Shown here piece after piece: positions 48,486 through 57,466 of a DNA stretch of 64,000 nt. The notes below the pieces were generated by a model that saw nothing but the letters and a program-made list of their open reading frames with translations, searched no databases and was not told the DNA's origin. Made by a program: the position numbers and the translations under genes. The stretch comes from Marivivens sp. (GTDB taxonomy: Bacteria; Pseudomonadota; Alphaproteobacteria; Rhodobacterales; Rhodobacteraceae). Within the stretch, counting starts at the first letter, position 1. Each line of letters starts with the position of its first letter. The stretch is taken from the NCBI GenBank assembly GCA_024642115.1, contig JAHEBU010000013.1, forward strand, positions 1 to 64,000, written 5' to 3'.

Positions 48486-49301
48486 TTACTGCTGGACCTG
48501 CACATGCACGGCGAGTCGTTCGCCCGCATCGCCGAACCTCATTCCTGATACAGGGGCAGCCTCGGAATAGTCCAGCCCGGTTGCGACGCGGACGTAATGA
48601 ACGTCAGGACAGACATCATTGGCCGCATCAAACCCGACCCAGCCCAGCCCCGGCACATGCGCTTCGGCCCAGGCATGGGTGGCATCCTGATCAATCTGCC
48701 CCTCGATCAGCAAATAGCCCGAGACATAGCGGGCAGGCACGCCCATGTGACGGGCGGCGCTGATAAAGACATGGGCGTGGTCCTGGCAGACCCCGGTTCC
48801 CGACACCAGCGCCTCTTCGGCGGTGGAAAAGGAGTCGGACGTGCCGGTGCGATAGGCGACCGCAGCGTGGATGGCCGTCATGAGGTCATGCATCCGCGGC
48901 AGAACTTCGTCGTTGGCGGGTATCTGGGCGGCCAGTTTGCGCACCAGTGGCCCCGGTTTGGTCAGGGGGGTCGTCCGTTCGAACATCCACAGTGGCATGA
49001 AACCTCCGTGCGATCCGTGGACGCCATGCGTCTCGCGCACCTCTACCTCGCCTTCGCATGTGACGCTCACGCGGGTTGTCCCGGAATCAAAGCTGATCAG
49101 GTCCACCGTGTTTCGATGCATATCCTCGAAATCGAGCTGTTTTTGCCCGCCCTCAATCGTGGTCTTCCACGACAGGACATTCTGCGAATTGTGGCTTTTG
49201 GGGGTCAGGCGTAGCTGTTGCAGCGCGTATGGCACCGGATCGTCGTAGTCATAGGTCGTGGTGTGACTGATCCGGAGGCGCAGCGTGGGGGTCTCGTTCA
49301 T
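48486..49301 (-). CDS. Transglutaminase-like cysteine peptidase
   Basis: This 271-residue protein has a bacterial transglutaminase N-terminal domain (LRISHTTTYDYDDPVPYALQQLRLTP) followed by the catalytic core. The nucleophile is in SGTGVCQDHAHVFI, the His in ATHAWAEAHV and the Asp in VGFDAANDVC, giving a Cys-His-Asp triad. No signal peptide is visible. It overlaps the alpha-E gene by ATGA and precedes the Anbu gene by 15 bp. It may cut or form an amide bond made by the ATP-grasp partner; that link is inference. Confidence 0.9.
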   Translation of the reverse strand: MNETPTLRLRISHTTTYDYDDPVPYALQQLRLTPKSHNSQNVLSWKTTIEGGQKQLDFEDMHRNTVDLISFDSGTTRVSVTCEGEVEVRETHGVHGSHGGFMPLWMFERTTPLTKPGPLVRKLAAQIPANDEVLPRMHDLMTAIHAAVAYRTGTSDSFSTAEEALVSGTGVCQDHAHVFISAARHMGVPARYVSGYLLIEGQIDQDATHAWAEAHVPGLGWVGFDAANDVCPDVHYVRVATGLDYSEAAPVSGMRFGDAGERLAVHVQVQQ

Positions 49302-50239
49302 ACCGTAAACCTGTAGTCGATTTCGATCTGTCGGCCAAGTGAGCCTGTCGCCGTCAGGAAATCCTGAATGAATTCATGCAGACCGTGGTCGAATATTTCG
49401 TCCACCGTATGCGACATGTAGTTGAGGCCCAACTGGTCAGCCATATCGTGACAGGGCAGGCGGTCGGCATAATCGGCCACCAGATAGCCAAGGTTGTCCC
49501 GGATCTTGTCGCAGCAGAACGCCAGGCTGCGTGGCATCCGTTTGTCCAGTATCAGGAACTGCGCGATCTCGCGCGGCTTGACGTCTTGACCATAGACCAT
49601 GCGGAACCCGCCCTCGGCGCTGACCGATCGCAAGATCGATTCCCACTGGACGTTGTCGACCGCCGATCCGACCGAAAAGGCCGAGGGCAGAAGGACGTAG
49701 TATTTCGTGTCCAGAATCCGCGCCGTGTTGTCGGCCCGTTCGATGAACGTTCCGATCCGGGCGAAATCATATATGTCGTTGCGCAGCATGGTCCCGTGCA
49801 TGGCCCCGCGAACAAAGGCGGCCCTTTGGCGGATCAGCGACAGCACCTCTGGCAGATCGCGCTCGCTGACCTTTCGGGCAAGCGCCTCTTTCAACACCAT
49901 CCAGCACTGGTTGACGCTTTCCCAGACTTCGCGGGTCAGGGCCGTCCGCACCAACCGGGCGTTGTCGCGCGCAGCCCCCACCACTGATAGGACCGAAGAC
50001 GGGTTGTCCTTGTCCCGCAGCATCCAGTCGATGGCCTGCTCCTTGGTCACCTCTTCGTATTTTTCCATATAGCCGACGTCGACTGCGGCCGTTTGCAGGA
50101 TCGACAGCCATTCGTCTTCGGCCGAACTTGACCGGGTCAGCGCGATCCGTTGCCCCGCCTCGACCAGTCGGGCGGTGTTTTCAGAGCGTTCAAGATAGCG
50201 GAACATCCAGTAAAGGCCGCCTGCGGTTTTACCGAGCAT
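49298..50239 (-). CDS. Alpha-E domain protein
   Basis: This 313-residue all-helical protein starts MLGKTAGGLYWMFRYLERSENTARLVE, the typical alpha-E opening, and contains GTMLRNDIYDFARIGTFIERADNTARILD, a second conserved Glu-Arg helix. The family has no catalytic assignment but almost always accompanies circularly permuted ATP-grasp enzymes, suggesting a scaffold or substrate-presenting role. It begins 3 bp after the ATP-grasp stop and overlaps the transglutaminase start. Confidence 0.9.
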   Translation of the reverse strand: MLGKTAGGLYWMFRYLERSENTARLVEAGQRIALTRSSSAEDEWLSILQTAAVDVGYMEKYEEVTKEQAIDWMLRDKDNPSSVLSVVGAARDNARLVRTALTREVWESVNQCWMVLKEALARKVSERDLPEVLSLIRQRAAFVRGAMHGTMLRNDIYDFARIGTFIERADNTARILDTKYYVLLPSAFSVGSAVDNVQWESILRSVSAEGGFRMVYGQDVKPREIAQFLILDKRMPRSLAFCCDKIRDNLGYLVADYADRLPCHDMADQLGLNYMSHTVDEIFDHGLHEFIQDFLTATGSLGRQIEIDYRFTV

Positions 50240-50242
50240 CCG

Positions 50243-51700
50243 TTATTCCTCCAGCACCCAAGTATCCTTGGTGCCGCCTCCCTGACTGGAATTCACGACG
50301 AGGCTGCCCTTTTTCAGGGCCACCCGGGTCAGGCCGCCGGGCGTGATCTCGATCCCGTTGGGGCTGACAAGAACAAAGGGGCGCAGGTCGACGTGGCGCG
50401 GGGCCAAGCCCGCCTTGGTCAGGATCGGCACGGTAGAGAGCGCGAGCGTGGGCTGGGCGATATAGTTGGCCGGGCGTGATTGCAGTTTCGCACGGAATTC
50501 GGACAACTCGCGTTTGCTGCTGGTCGGGCCGATCAACATACCATAACCGCCAGAACCGTGCACTTCCTTGACCACCAGTTCCTTGAGGTTGTCGAGCACG
50601 TATTGCAGCGTCTTGGGGTCCGAACAGCGGTGGGTTGGCACGTTTTGCAGGATCGCCTTTTCGCCGGTATAGAATTCAACGATATCAGGCATGTAGCTGT
50701 AAATCGCCTTGTCGTCGGCGATGCCGGTGCCCGGCGCATTGGCGATGGTTATGCCCCCCGCGCGATAGACATCCATGATGCCCGGAATACCAAGGGCACT
50801 GTCGGGATTGAAATTGAGCGGATCGAGATATTCATCATCGACCCGGCGGTACAGAACGTCGATCGCCTTGTAGCCTTGGGTCGTGCGCATGGCGACGCGC
50901 CCGTCGATCACCCGCAGGTCATGCCCTTCGACCAGTTCCACGCCCATCTTGTCGGCCAGAAACGAATGTTCGTAATAGGCGGAATTGTAGATGCCGGGGG
51001 TCAGAACGGCCACGACAGGAATGCCGGTGCATTGTGGCGGGGCGCAGGCGGCCAGCGACCGGCGCAACATCTTGGGATAGTTGCTGACCGGCTGGACCCG
51101 GTTTTTGGAAAAGAGTTCGGGAAACATCTGCAACATGGTTTCCCGGTTTTCCAGCATGTAGCTGACGCCGGAGGGGGTGCGGGCGTTGTCCTCCAGCACA
51201 AAGAAATCGTCGTCGCCGGTGCGGACTAGGTCGATGCCGACAATGTGGGTATAGACCCCGCCGGGCGGTTCCACCCCGATCATCTGGGGCAGAAAGGCTT
51301 CGTTTTTGGCGATCATTTCGGCGGGCAGCCGACCGGCGCGGATGATTTCCTGCCGGTGATAGATGTCATACAGAAACGCGTTGATCGCCCTGACCCGCTG
51401 TTCGATCCCCCGGGCCAGCTTGGACCATTCGCGCCCTGCGATGATGCGCGGGATGATATCAAAGGGGATTAGCCGTTCGGCAGCCTCGGCCCGGCCGTAA
51501 ACGTTGAACGTGATGCCGGTCAGCCGGAACACCTCTTCGGCCTCGCGCTGCTTTTTCTGCAACCGGGCCGGATCTTCGTCTTGAAACCAGTCGTGAAAGC
51601 GGGCGTAGGGAGAGCGCAAGTCTTGGGTGTGCCCCCACATTTCGTCGAATGTCTGACGCTGGGATTGGCTTTGGCCGTCTTGGGATTGGGTCTGTTCCAT
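50243..51700 (-). CDS. Circularly permuted ATP-grasp protein
   Basis: This 485-residue protein belongs to the circularly permuted ATP-grasp type 2 family. Landmarks are GRAEAAERLIPFDIIPRII, FFVLEDNARTPSGVSYMLENR with acidic metal ligands, ELVEGHDL, VLYRRVDDEYLDP, and VKEVHGSGGYGMLIGP as the glycine-rich loop. The family is predicted to ligate a carboxylate to an amine using ATP, giving a peptide-like product. It is the first gene of the Anbu operon. The 132-bp gap upstream of it has no strong ribosome site or clear promoter. Confidence 0.9.
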   Translation of the reverse strand: MEQTQSQDGQSQSQRQTFDEMWGHTQDLRSPYARFHDWFQDEDPARLQKKQREAEEVFRLTGITFNVYGRAEAAERLIPFDIIPRIIAGREWSKLARGIEQRVRAINAFLYDIYHRQEIIRAGRLPAEMIAKNEAFLPQMIGVEPPGGVYTHIVGIDLVRTGDDDFFVLEDNARTPSGVSYMLENRETMLQMFPELFSKNRVQPVSNYPKMLRRSLAACAPPQCTGIPVVAVLTPGIYNSAYYEHSFLADKMGVELVEGHDLRVIDGRVAMRTTQGYKAIDVLYRRVDDEYLDPLNFNPDSALGIPGIMDVYRAGGITIANAPGTGIADDKAIYSYMPDIVEFYTGEKAILQNVPTHRCSDPKTLQYVLDNLKELVVKEVHGSGGYGMLIGPTSSKRELSEFRAKLQSRPANYIAQPTLALSTVPILTKAGLAPRHVDLRPFVLVSPNGIEITPGGLTRVALKKGSLVVNSSQGGGTKDTWVLEE

Positions 51701-51832
51701 GTGCCGATCATATGAGGCCGGTGGCTAGGCACAATCCTCGGTTTGCATTTCCCTGTGCGAAATCGACCTGAACGCCTGTTTTTTGGGCGAAGGCCTGGTC
51801 TGCCTTTCGGGTTTTCCGGTAAAACGAGGGGG

Positions 51833-54800
51833 TTAGTGGAAATCCCTGCTTTTGGGGATGATCCGCACGTCGCGCGGGTGGCGGTTGTTTTGCGCCGACA
51901 TGGGGTCGGCCAGCGGGCTCGCCTGTGGCCGGTTGACCTCGTCCGCATGGGCCATCGGCGGGGCAAGCCCGTCTGGCGACAGTCGCGACAGCGCGTCCGA
52001 CCGATCCTCGAGCCGCTCGGCCACAACATGGATGATGTCCACGTCGCGCTGCACATAGCCGTGGATGACCAGCAGACGCGACCGCATGACCACCTTGCGG
52101 AACTGCTCCATGACCTTGGGCCAGATCACGAGGTTGGCGACGCCCAACTCATCCTCGAGCGTGATGAAGCAGACGCCCTTGGCGCTGCCCGGTCGTTGCC
52201 GGACAAGGACCAGCCCCGCCAGCTTCACCTTTTGAAAGTTGTTCGTCCGCTTGAGGTCCCCGGTCGAAATATAACCCTGTCGGTGCAGGCTGCGCCGCAG
52301 GAACCCCATCGGATGGGCCTTCAGCGACAGCCGCAACGTCTGGTAGTCGGCCACCACTTGTTCGCAGACGGGCATGACGGGCAGGGGGACCGTCACCTCT
52401 GCCCCCTCATCCCGGGTGTCGCGGAACAACGGCAGGTCGGGGGCATCGCGCAGTCCCTTGGCCTCCCACAAGGCTTGTCTGCGATCGATGAACATGGACC
52501 GGACCGCATCCGCCTCGGCCAGCCTGCGGATTATCGGCGCAGTCAGGCGGGCGCGGGTTTTCAGATCCTCCAGATCGCGAAATGGCGCATCGCGAGCGGC
52601 CATCAGGCGGGCCATGTGATCGGCCCGAAGGCCGCCAATTTGACGCAACCCCAGCCGAACCGCAAAGCCGCCCGTGCTGATTGGCTCCAGCGTCGTGTCC
52701 CAGTCGGAATAGTTCACGTCCGGCGGCAGCACCGTTACCCCATGTTCGCGGGCATCGCGGACGATCTGGGCGGGCGCATAAAACCCCATCGGCTGGGAAT
52801 TGAGCAGGGCAGCGCAGAACACCCCCGGATAATGATATTTCAGCCAACTGGACACATAGACCAACTGGGCAAAGCTGGCGGCGTGGCTTTCAGGAAATCC
52901 ATATTCCCCGAACCCCTTGATCTGATCGAAACACCGCTTGGCAAAGTCGGGATCGTATCCCCGTTCGACCATGCGGCCGACCATCTTTTCCTCCAGCTTG
53001 CCGATGGTGCCGGTGGACCGGAAGGTGGCCATTGCCTTGCGCAACTCGTTCGCCTCGGCTGGGCTGAACCGGGCGGCGTCGATGGCGATCTTCATCGCCT
53101 GTTCCTGAAAGATCGGCACGCCCAGGGTGCGGCCCAGGATGTTCTTCAATTCGCTGGGATCATGCGGGGCGCCGGGGCTGGGGTACTCCACCGCCTCTTC
53201 GCCTGACCGACGGCGCAGGTAGGGATGCACCATATCCCCCTGAATGGGGCCGGGGCGGACGATGGCCACCTCGATCACCAGATCGTAGAACTGGCGCGGG
53301 CGCAGGCGGGGCAGCATGTTCATCTGGGCGCGGGATTCGACCTGGAACACGCCGACGCTGTCGCCCTTGCACAGCATGTCATAGACGCGAGGGTCCTCCT
53401 TGGGCGTGGTGGCCAGATCGTAGCGGCGGCCATAATGGGCGTCGATCAGGTCGAAACACTTGCGGATGCAGGTCAGCATCCCAAGCGCAAGGATATCGAC
53501 CTTGAGGATACCAAGCGCGTCGATGTCATCCTTGTCCCATTCGATGAAACTGCGGTCGGCCATCGCCCCGTTGCCGATGGGGACGGTATCGGACAGCGCC
53601 CGCTCGGTCAGGATAAAACCACCCACATGCTGACCCAGATGGCGGGGCATGCCGATCAGTTGGCGGGCGATGATGATGGTCCGTCGCAGAATCGGATCGG
53701 ACAGATCCAACCCCGCCTCTTTGACGTGATCCGCCCCCACATCGCGGCCCCAACTGCCCCAGATCGTCTTGGCCAGCGCACCGGTCATATCCTCGGACAG
53801 GCCCATGACCTTGCCCACCTCGCGGATGGCACTGCGCGGACGGTAGTGGATGACGGTGGCGCACAGGCCCGCCCGGTCGCGGCCATATTTGCCATAGATG
53901 TGCTGGATCACCTCTTCGCGCCGTTCATGTTCGAAATCGACGTCGATGTCGGGGGGCTCCTTGCGCTCTTCCGAGATGAACCGTTCGAACAGAAGCTGGT
54001 GCTGGGTCGGATCGACGGCGGTGATCCCAAGGACATAGCAGACGGCGGAATTGGCGGCGGACCCGCGGCCCTGGCACAGGATCGGCGGGCTGACCTGATC
54101 GCGGGCATACAGGATGATGTCGTGGATGGTCAGGAAATAGCGGGCGATGTCGAGCTTTTCGATCATCGCCAGTTCCTTGCGCAGGATCGCCTTGGTGGCG
54201 TTGGTGACGCCGTCGGGATAGCGCCAGTCGGCGCCCTTCCACGTCAACTCCTCCAGATACTCCTGCGGGGCGCGGCCGCCGGGGACCACCTCGCGCGGGT
54301 ATTCGTATTTGAGTTCGTCCAGATCGAACCGGCACTGGTCGGCCACGGCGCGGGTGGCGCGGATGGCATGGGGCCATTCGGAAAACAGGCGGATCATCTC
54401 GGCGGGGGATTTGAGGTGGCGTTCGGCGTTGGGCTCCAGCCGATGCCCCGCCTCGGTCAGGGTGCAATGCTCGCGGATGCAGGTCATCACGTCCTGCAAC
54501 GGGCGGCGGTCGGGGGCGTGGTAGAGGACATCGTTGGTGGCCAGCAGGGCCAGCCCATGCTTGCCCACCAGCCGGTCCAGCCGGTTGATCCGGGCGCGGT
54601 CGTTGCCCCGGTAAAGGTAGGCGGCCGCGATCCAGCCCAGTGTCGGCAAGGCGCGGATCAGGCGGGGCAGGGCGCGGGCGAACCCGGCCAGATCGGCAGG
54701 GGGCAGGGCGATCAGCAGCACACCCTGAGCATGGGCGGCCAGATCGGACAAGGTGATGTCGCAGACGCCCTTGGCCTGCCATTCGCCGTCAGGATCGTGC

Positions 54801-55162
54801 CGCTTGCCCTTGGTCAGCAGGCGGCACAGACGGGCATAGGCCTCGCGATCCTTGGGGTAGGCCAGAAACGCCTCGCCCGTGGTCAGGACCAGACGACAGC
54901 CGATCAGGGGGCGGATGCGCGCCTTTTTCGCCTCGACGTGCATGCGGACGACGCCTGCGAAACTGTTCCAGTCGGCGATGCCAAGCCGGTCATATCCCAG
55001 CGCCCATGCGGTCTGGGCCAGATCAACGGCATCCGAGGCGCCGCGCAGGAACGAAAAGCAGGACACCATGCCCAATTCGACAAAAGCAGCCGGGGGGTTG
55101 GGTGTGAAACTGCCGTCCTCGGGCAGGGTGCGGCGGGGAACCTGATGGTCGTTCTCAGGCAT
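51833..55162 (-). CDS. dnaE2: Error-prone DNA polymerase III alpha subunit DnaE2 (ImuC)
   Basis: This C-family polymerase of about 1109 residues has an N-terminal PHP domain (FSFLRGASDAVDLAQTAWALG, GIADWN), the catalytic PDIDVDFEHERREEV with two essential Asp, CQGRGSAANSAVCYVLG, an HhH segment, and a C-terminal OB fold (VKLAGLVLVRQRPGSAKGVCFITLED). It carries out mutagenic translesion synthesis with ImuA and ImuB, whose genes lie just upstream. The start is uncertain: the ATG at 55162 has no good ribosome site, and the conserved core begins some 30 residues in. It is separated from imuB by 369 bp with repeats and hairpins. Confidence 0.92.
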   Translation of the reverse strand: MPENDHQVPRRTLPEDGSFTPNPPAAFVELGMVSCFSFLRGASDAVDLAQTAWALGYDRLGIADWNSFAGVVRMHVEAKKARIRPLIGCRLVLTTGEAFLAYPKDREAYARLCRLLTKGKRHDPDGEWQAKGVCDITLSDLAAHAQGVLLIALPPADLAGFARALPRLIRALPTLGWIAAAYLYRGNDRARINRLDRLVGKHGLALLATNDVLYHAPDRRPLQDVMTCIREHCTLTEAGHRLEPNAERHLKSPAEMIRLFSEWPHAIRATRAVADQCRFDLDELKYEYPREVVPGGRAPQEYLEELTWKGADWRYPDGVTNATKAILRKELAMIEKLDIARYFLTIHDIILYARDQVSPPILCQGRGSAANSAVCYVLGITAVDPTQHQLLFERFISEERKEPPDIDVDFEHERREEVIQHIYGKYGRDRAGLCATVIHYRPRSAIREVGKVMGLSEDMTGALAKTIWGSWGRDVGADHVKEAGLDLSDPILRRTIIIARQLIGMPRHLGQHVGGFILTERALSDTVPIGNGAMADRSFIEWDKDDIDALGILKVDILALGMLTCIRKCFDLIDAHYGRRYDLATTPKEDPRVYDMLCKGDSVGVFQVESRAQMNMLPRLRPRQFYDLVIEVAIVRPGPIQGDMVHPYLRRRSGEEAVEYPSPGAPHDPSELKNILGRTLGVPIFQEQAMKIAIDAARFSPAEANELRKAMATFRSTGTIGKLEEKMVGRMVERGYDPDFAKRCFDQIKGFGEYGFPESHAASFAQLVYVSSWLKYHYPGVFCAALLNSQPMGFYAPAQIVRDAREHGVTVLPPDVNYSDWDTTLEPISTGGFAVRLGLRQIGGLRADHMARLMAARDAPFRDLEDLKTRARLTAPIIRRLAEADAVRSMFIDRRQALWEAKGLRDAPDLPLFRDTRDEGAEVTVPLPVMPVCEQVVADYQTLRLSLKAHPMGFLRRSLHRQGYISTGDLKRTNNFQKVKLAGLVLVRQRPGSAKGVCFITLEDELGVANLVIWPKVMEQFRKVVMRSRLLVIHGYVQRDVDIIHVVAERLEDRSDALSRLSPDGLAPPMAHADEVNRPQASPLADPMSAQNNRHPRDVRIIPKSRDFH

Positions 55163-55187
55163 CGGCGCACATTTGGGGAACCGGGCG

Positions 55188-55206
55188 GGGGGGCTGCCTG
55201 CCCCCC
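55188..55206. repeat. G/C-run hairpin flanking the left repeat copy
   Basis: GGGGGGC and GCCCCCC form a 7-bp stem around TGCCT, just upstream of the dnaE2 start. A similar hairpin (GGGGGC-AGC-GCCCCC, 55432-55446) flanks the right-hand repeat copy, so each copy of the inverted element has a G/C hairpin on its outer side. Confidence 0.5.
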
Positions 55207-55225
55207 TCTGCCCTGCGGGCATTCA

Positions 55226-55257
55226 CCCCCCGGGGATATTTTTGGCACAAAGGCAGG
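55226..55257 (+). repeat. Left copy of a 31-32-bp inverted repeat
   Basis: This copy begins with CCCCCCGGGG, continues with GATATTTTTGGCACAAAG and ends GCAGG. Its reverse complement recurs at 55384-55414 with one base missing from the C run. The 126 bases between the copies hold a terminator and a possible 10-codon ORF on the plus strand. The GATATTTTTGG core looks like a dispersed intergenic element. Confidence 0.7.
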
Positions 55258-55289
55258 GTGTAAGGCTTCGTTAAGGTTAATTGGGCAGC

Positions 55290-55322
55290 ATGACCTTGCG
55301 GAACAGGCGGGGACGCCGATGA
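55290..55322 (+). other. Possible 10-residue Arg-rich leader peptide
   Basis: The frame ATG ... TGA encodes MTLRNRRGRR. It lies 28 bases before a strong plus-strand terminator and runs opposite to dnaE2 and imuB. No clear ribosome site precedes it, so it may be chance. If transcribed, the segment could equally be a small RNA of roughly 100 nt. Confidence 0.2.
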
Positions 55323-55349
55323 CCGCGCACGGAGGCGGGAAACCGTCCG

Positions 55350-55382
55350 AACCCCGGAAGAGTTGTCTCTTCCGGGGTTTTT
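55350..55382 (+). terminator. Strong plus-strand intrinsic terminator without an annotated gene
   Basis: A perfect 13-bp stem (AACCCCGGAAGAG / CTCTTCCGGGGTT) with a TTGT loop ends in a run of five T (55378-55382). On the minus strand the run would be only two T, so it points rightwards, against both flanking genes. It implies a short plus-strand transcript beginning somewhere after about 55230. Confidence 0.75.
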
Positions 55383-55383
55383 G

Positions 55384-55414
55384 CCTGCCTTTGTGCCAAA
55401 AATATCCCGGGGGG
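55384..55414 (-). repeat. Right copy of the inverted repeat
   Basis: This copy reads CCTGC, CTTTGTGCCAAAAATATC, CCGGGGGG and is the reverse complement of 55226-55257 apart from one missing base. It begins two bases after the T run of the terminator. Confidence 0.7.
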
Positions 55415-55484
55415 AGGCCCCAAAGGGGACGGGGGGCAGCGCCCCCTCCGACCGCTCTGCAACATCGACTTCATCTGACAAAGA

Positions 55485-55512
55485 GCAAAATTTTTCGCCG
55501 AAAATTTTTTGC
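55485..55512 (-). terminator. AT-rich imperfect inverted repeat after imuB
   Basis: On the minus strand, 19 bases after the imuB stop, runs of AAAATTTTCG and CGAAAAATTTT form an imperfect hairpin around a GC centre, with GC-flanked ends. Its composition contrasts sharply with the surrounding GC-rich DNA. It may act as the imuB terminator. Confidence 0.45.
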
Positions 55513-55531
55513 CCGGCACAGGCGATGCGGC

Positions 55532-57439
55532 TCATGCGAACACCCCGTGGAGAAACCAGCGCGGGGTTTCTCCGCGGTCATCCCCCAACACCCCATCGCG
55601 GTAGAGCCAGAAGCGGCGGCCATGGTGATCTTCGATCCGGTAATAGTCGCGCAGGCGCGTGCCGGGCTTGTCCGCCCACCATTCGGGGGCGACGCGCTCG
55701 GGTCCGGCAAAGCGGGCGACCTTGTGGGTGAGGCGCCGCCAGGCAAACTGTGCGGGGGGGCCTTCGGGAACGGCATACAGCACGCGGACCTCTTCGGGGT
55801 GATCAAAGATGCGGACCGGCCGGGCGGTGGTCAGGGGCGGGGGGGCGGCCACGGCTCCCGCTGCCATCGCCGCCTGCCAGAGTTCGCGCCGCTCTGGGAT
55901 GTGGCTGTCGTTCAGGGCCGGGCGGCGCACCGCCCCCGCCCCCAGCCGCGCGGTCAGCCGGTCGATCAGCTGGGCCATCGCCGCCGCTTCGTCCGTCCCG
56001 CCGTCCAGACGGCGCTGGGCGGTTCCCAGATGCTCGGCGACCGAGGCGGCCAGCGTGATCAGGTCAAAGCCAAAGCCCGGATCGATCCGGTCGAGTTTGC
56101 CGTCGAACAGGCGCAAGAGGTGTGCCGCATCCCGGCTGGGCTGGGATGTGGCGACCTCGACGGAACTGACCTCTCCGTCCGTCCGGTAGACAGTTACCCG
56201 CACCCGCCGCGCGCCAAAGCCCGCGGCGGCCAGCCCCGCGCAGAGCTCCTCGCACAAGGCGGGCAGCCAGGCGGTCGGGTCCTGCACCGGTTCGGGCAGC
56301 GCCGCCTGCACCGCAAAGCGGGGCGGGTCGTCGGGGCTGCTGACCGGTTCGGCCAGCCGACCCATCATCTGGTCCAGCCGCAGCAGGGGGTTTTCGGCCA
56401 GCGGCGCGCGACTGAACCGGCGGGCCAGCGAAATCCGTGGCACGGCGGCCAGATCCCCCACCGATTTGAGCCCCAGCCGTTGCAACAGCAGCACCGTGTC
56501 GGGATCCAGCCGCAGCGCCCGCACCGGCAGGGCAGCCATGCGGGCCGCCAGCGCCTCGGCCTCGCAGACCTCGCGCAACCCGCCCAGGCGCGACAGCGCC
56601 CAGGCCGCCCCGTGGGTGGGGGCCACCGCCAGCGACGCGTCAAAGCCCAGCATCGCCAGCCGCCCCTCGATCTCGCGCAGCATCGCCGCCTCGCCGCCCC
56701 ACAGATGGTCCGACCCGGTCGTGTCCAGCACCAGCCCCGCCGCCCCGAAACCGATCCCGTCCATCGCCGTCCAGGGGCACCAGCGCCGCGCCCAGAGCAT
56801 CAGCCGTTCGAGTGCCGCCCGGTCCGCCCCGGTATCAGCAAAGTCGACCCGCAGGTCAGGGCAAAGGGCGCGCATATCCACCACCCGCGCGCCGCGCTGG
56901 ATGCCCGCCAGATCGGCGGCCCGGTTGGTGGCGTGGATGACCGGCCCGTGCGTCCCTTCGACGGCCAGGGCCACGGCCATGTCCTGGGGCACTGGGTCGC
57001 CCCGCCGGTCGCACCAGCGCAGCCATCGGTCCATCGCAAAGCGGGGCAGGTGGATCGCGGTGATCCGGCGGGCCAGCGGATCGCGGTCGGGATCTGGGGC
57101 CGCGACTTGAGAGGCCCCTGTAACGGTCAGAGGCCCATCCGGCGTCGGGCCCTGTTCTGGCAGATCGGCCCCCGCCCGCCAGCGGGGTTTGGACCGATGT
57201 GGTTTGGGAACCCCGACCGGGCTGAAACTGTCCGCGTGCCGGTCCGGCACATCGGGGGCCAGCCGGGTCGGGCGGGGGCGGCCCACCTCGGCCTCGAGCG
57301 CGCCGCGCAGGGCGGCGATGGCGCGGGCCAGATCGTCGGGATCGGTGGCGGTCCGGACCGGAGCGGGCGGTGGGGCAGGGGGCGGGGGGGTGTCGGGCCG
57401 GGCAAAGGCAAGGACCGGCAGCCTGTCCTCGCTCCTCAT
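55532..57439 (-). CDS. imuB: ImuB, inactive Y-family polymerase-like mutasome protein
   Basis: The Y-family-like core begins at about residue 125 (RRITAIHLPRFAMDRWLRW), with AMDGIGFGAAGLVLDTTG in place of the catalytic acidic motif of active Y polymerases, as expected for ImuB, which acts as the hub linking ImuA, DnaE2 and the beta clamp. The C-terminal part (RDYYRIEDHHGRRFWLYRDG) is the usual ImuB tail. At 635 residues it is longer than typical ImuB (about 500) because of a Pro/Ala-rich N-terminal stretch of roughly 125 residues. No alternative ATG or GTG exists near the core, so the extension may be real. It starts 27 bp after imuA. Confidence 0.88.
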   Translation of the reverse strand: MRSEDRLPVLAFARPDTPPPPAPPPAPVRTATDPDDLARAIAALRGALEAEVGRPRPTRLAPDVPDRHADSFSPVGVPKPHRSKPRWRAGADLPEQGPTPDGPLTVTGASQVAAPDPDRDPLARRITAIHLPRFAMDRWLRWCDRRGDPVPQDMAVALAVEGTHGPVIHATNRAADLAGIQRGARVVDMRALCPDLRVDFADTGADRAALERLMLWARRWCPWTAMDGIGFGAAGLVLDTTGSDHLWGGEAAMLREIEGRLAMLGFDASLAVAPTHGAAWALSRLGGLREVCEAEALAARMAALPVRALRLDPDTVLLLQRLGLKSVGDLAAVPRISLARRFSRAPLAENPLLRLDQMMGRLAEPVSSPDDPPRFAVQAALPEPVQDPTAWLPALCEELCAGLAAAGFGARRVRVTVYRTDGEVSSVEVATSQPSRDAAHLLRLFDGKLDRIDPGFGFDLITLAASVAEHLGTAQRRLDGGTDEAAAMAQLIDRLTARLGAGAVRRPALNDSHIPERRELWQAAMAAGAVAAPPPLTTARPVRIFDHPEEVRVLYAVPEGPPAQFAWRRLTHKVARFAGPERVAPEWWADKPGTRLRDYYRIEDHHGRRFWLYRDGVLGDDRGETPRWFLHGVFA

Positions 57440-57466
57440 GACCTGACCCGCCTGCGTGGGGCGGAC

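Noticed and set aside
55290-55322. Calling the 10-codon frame a confirmed leader peptide
   Set aside because: There is no ribosome site and no amino-acid run that would suit attenuation. It is kept only as a low-confidence feature beside the terminator.
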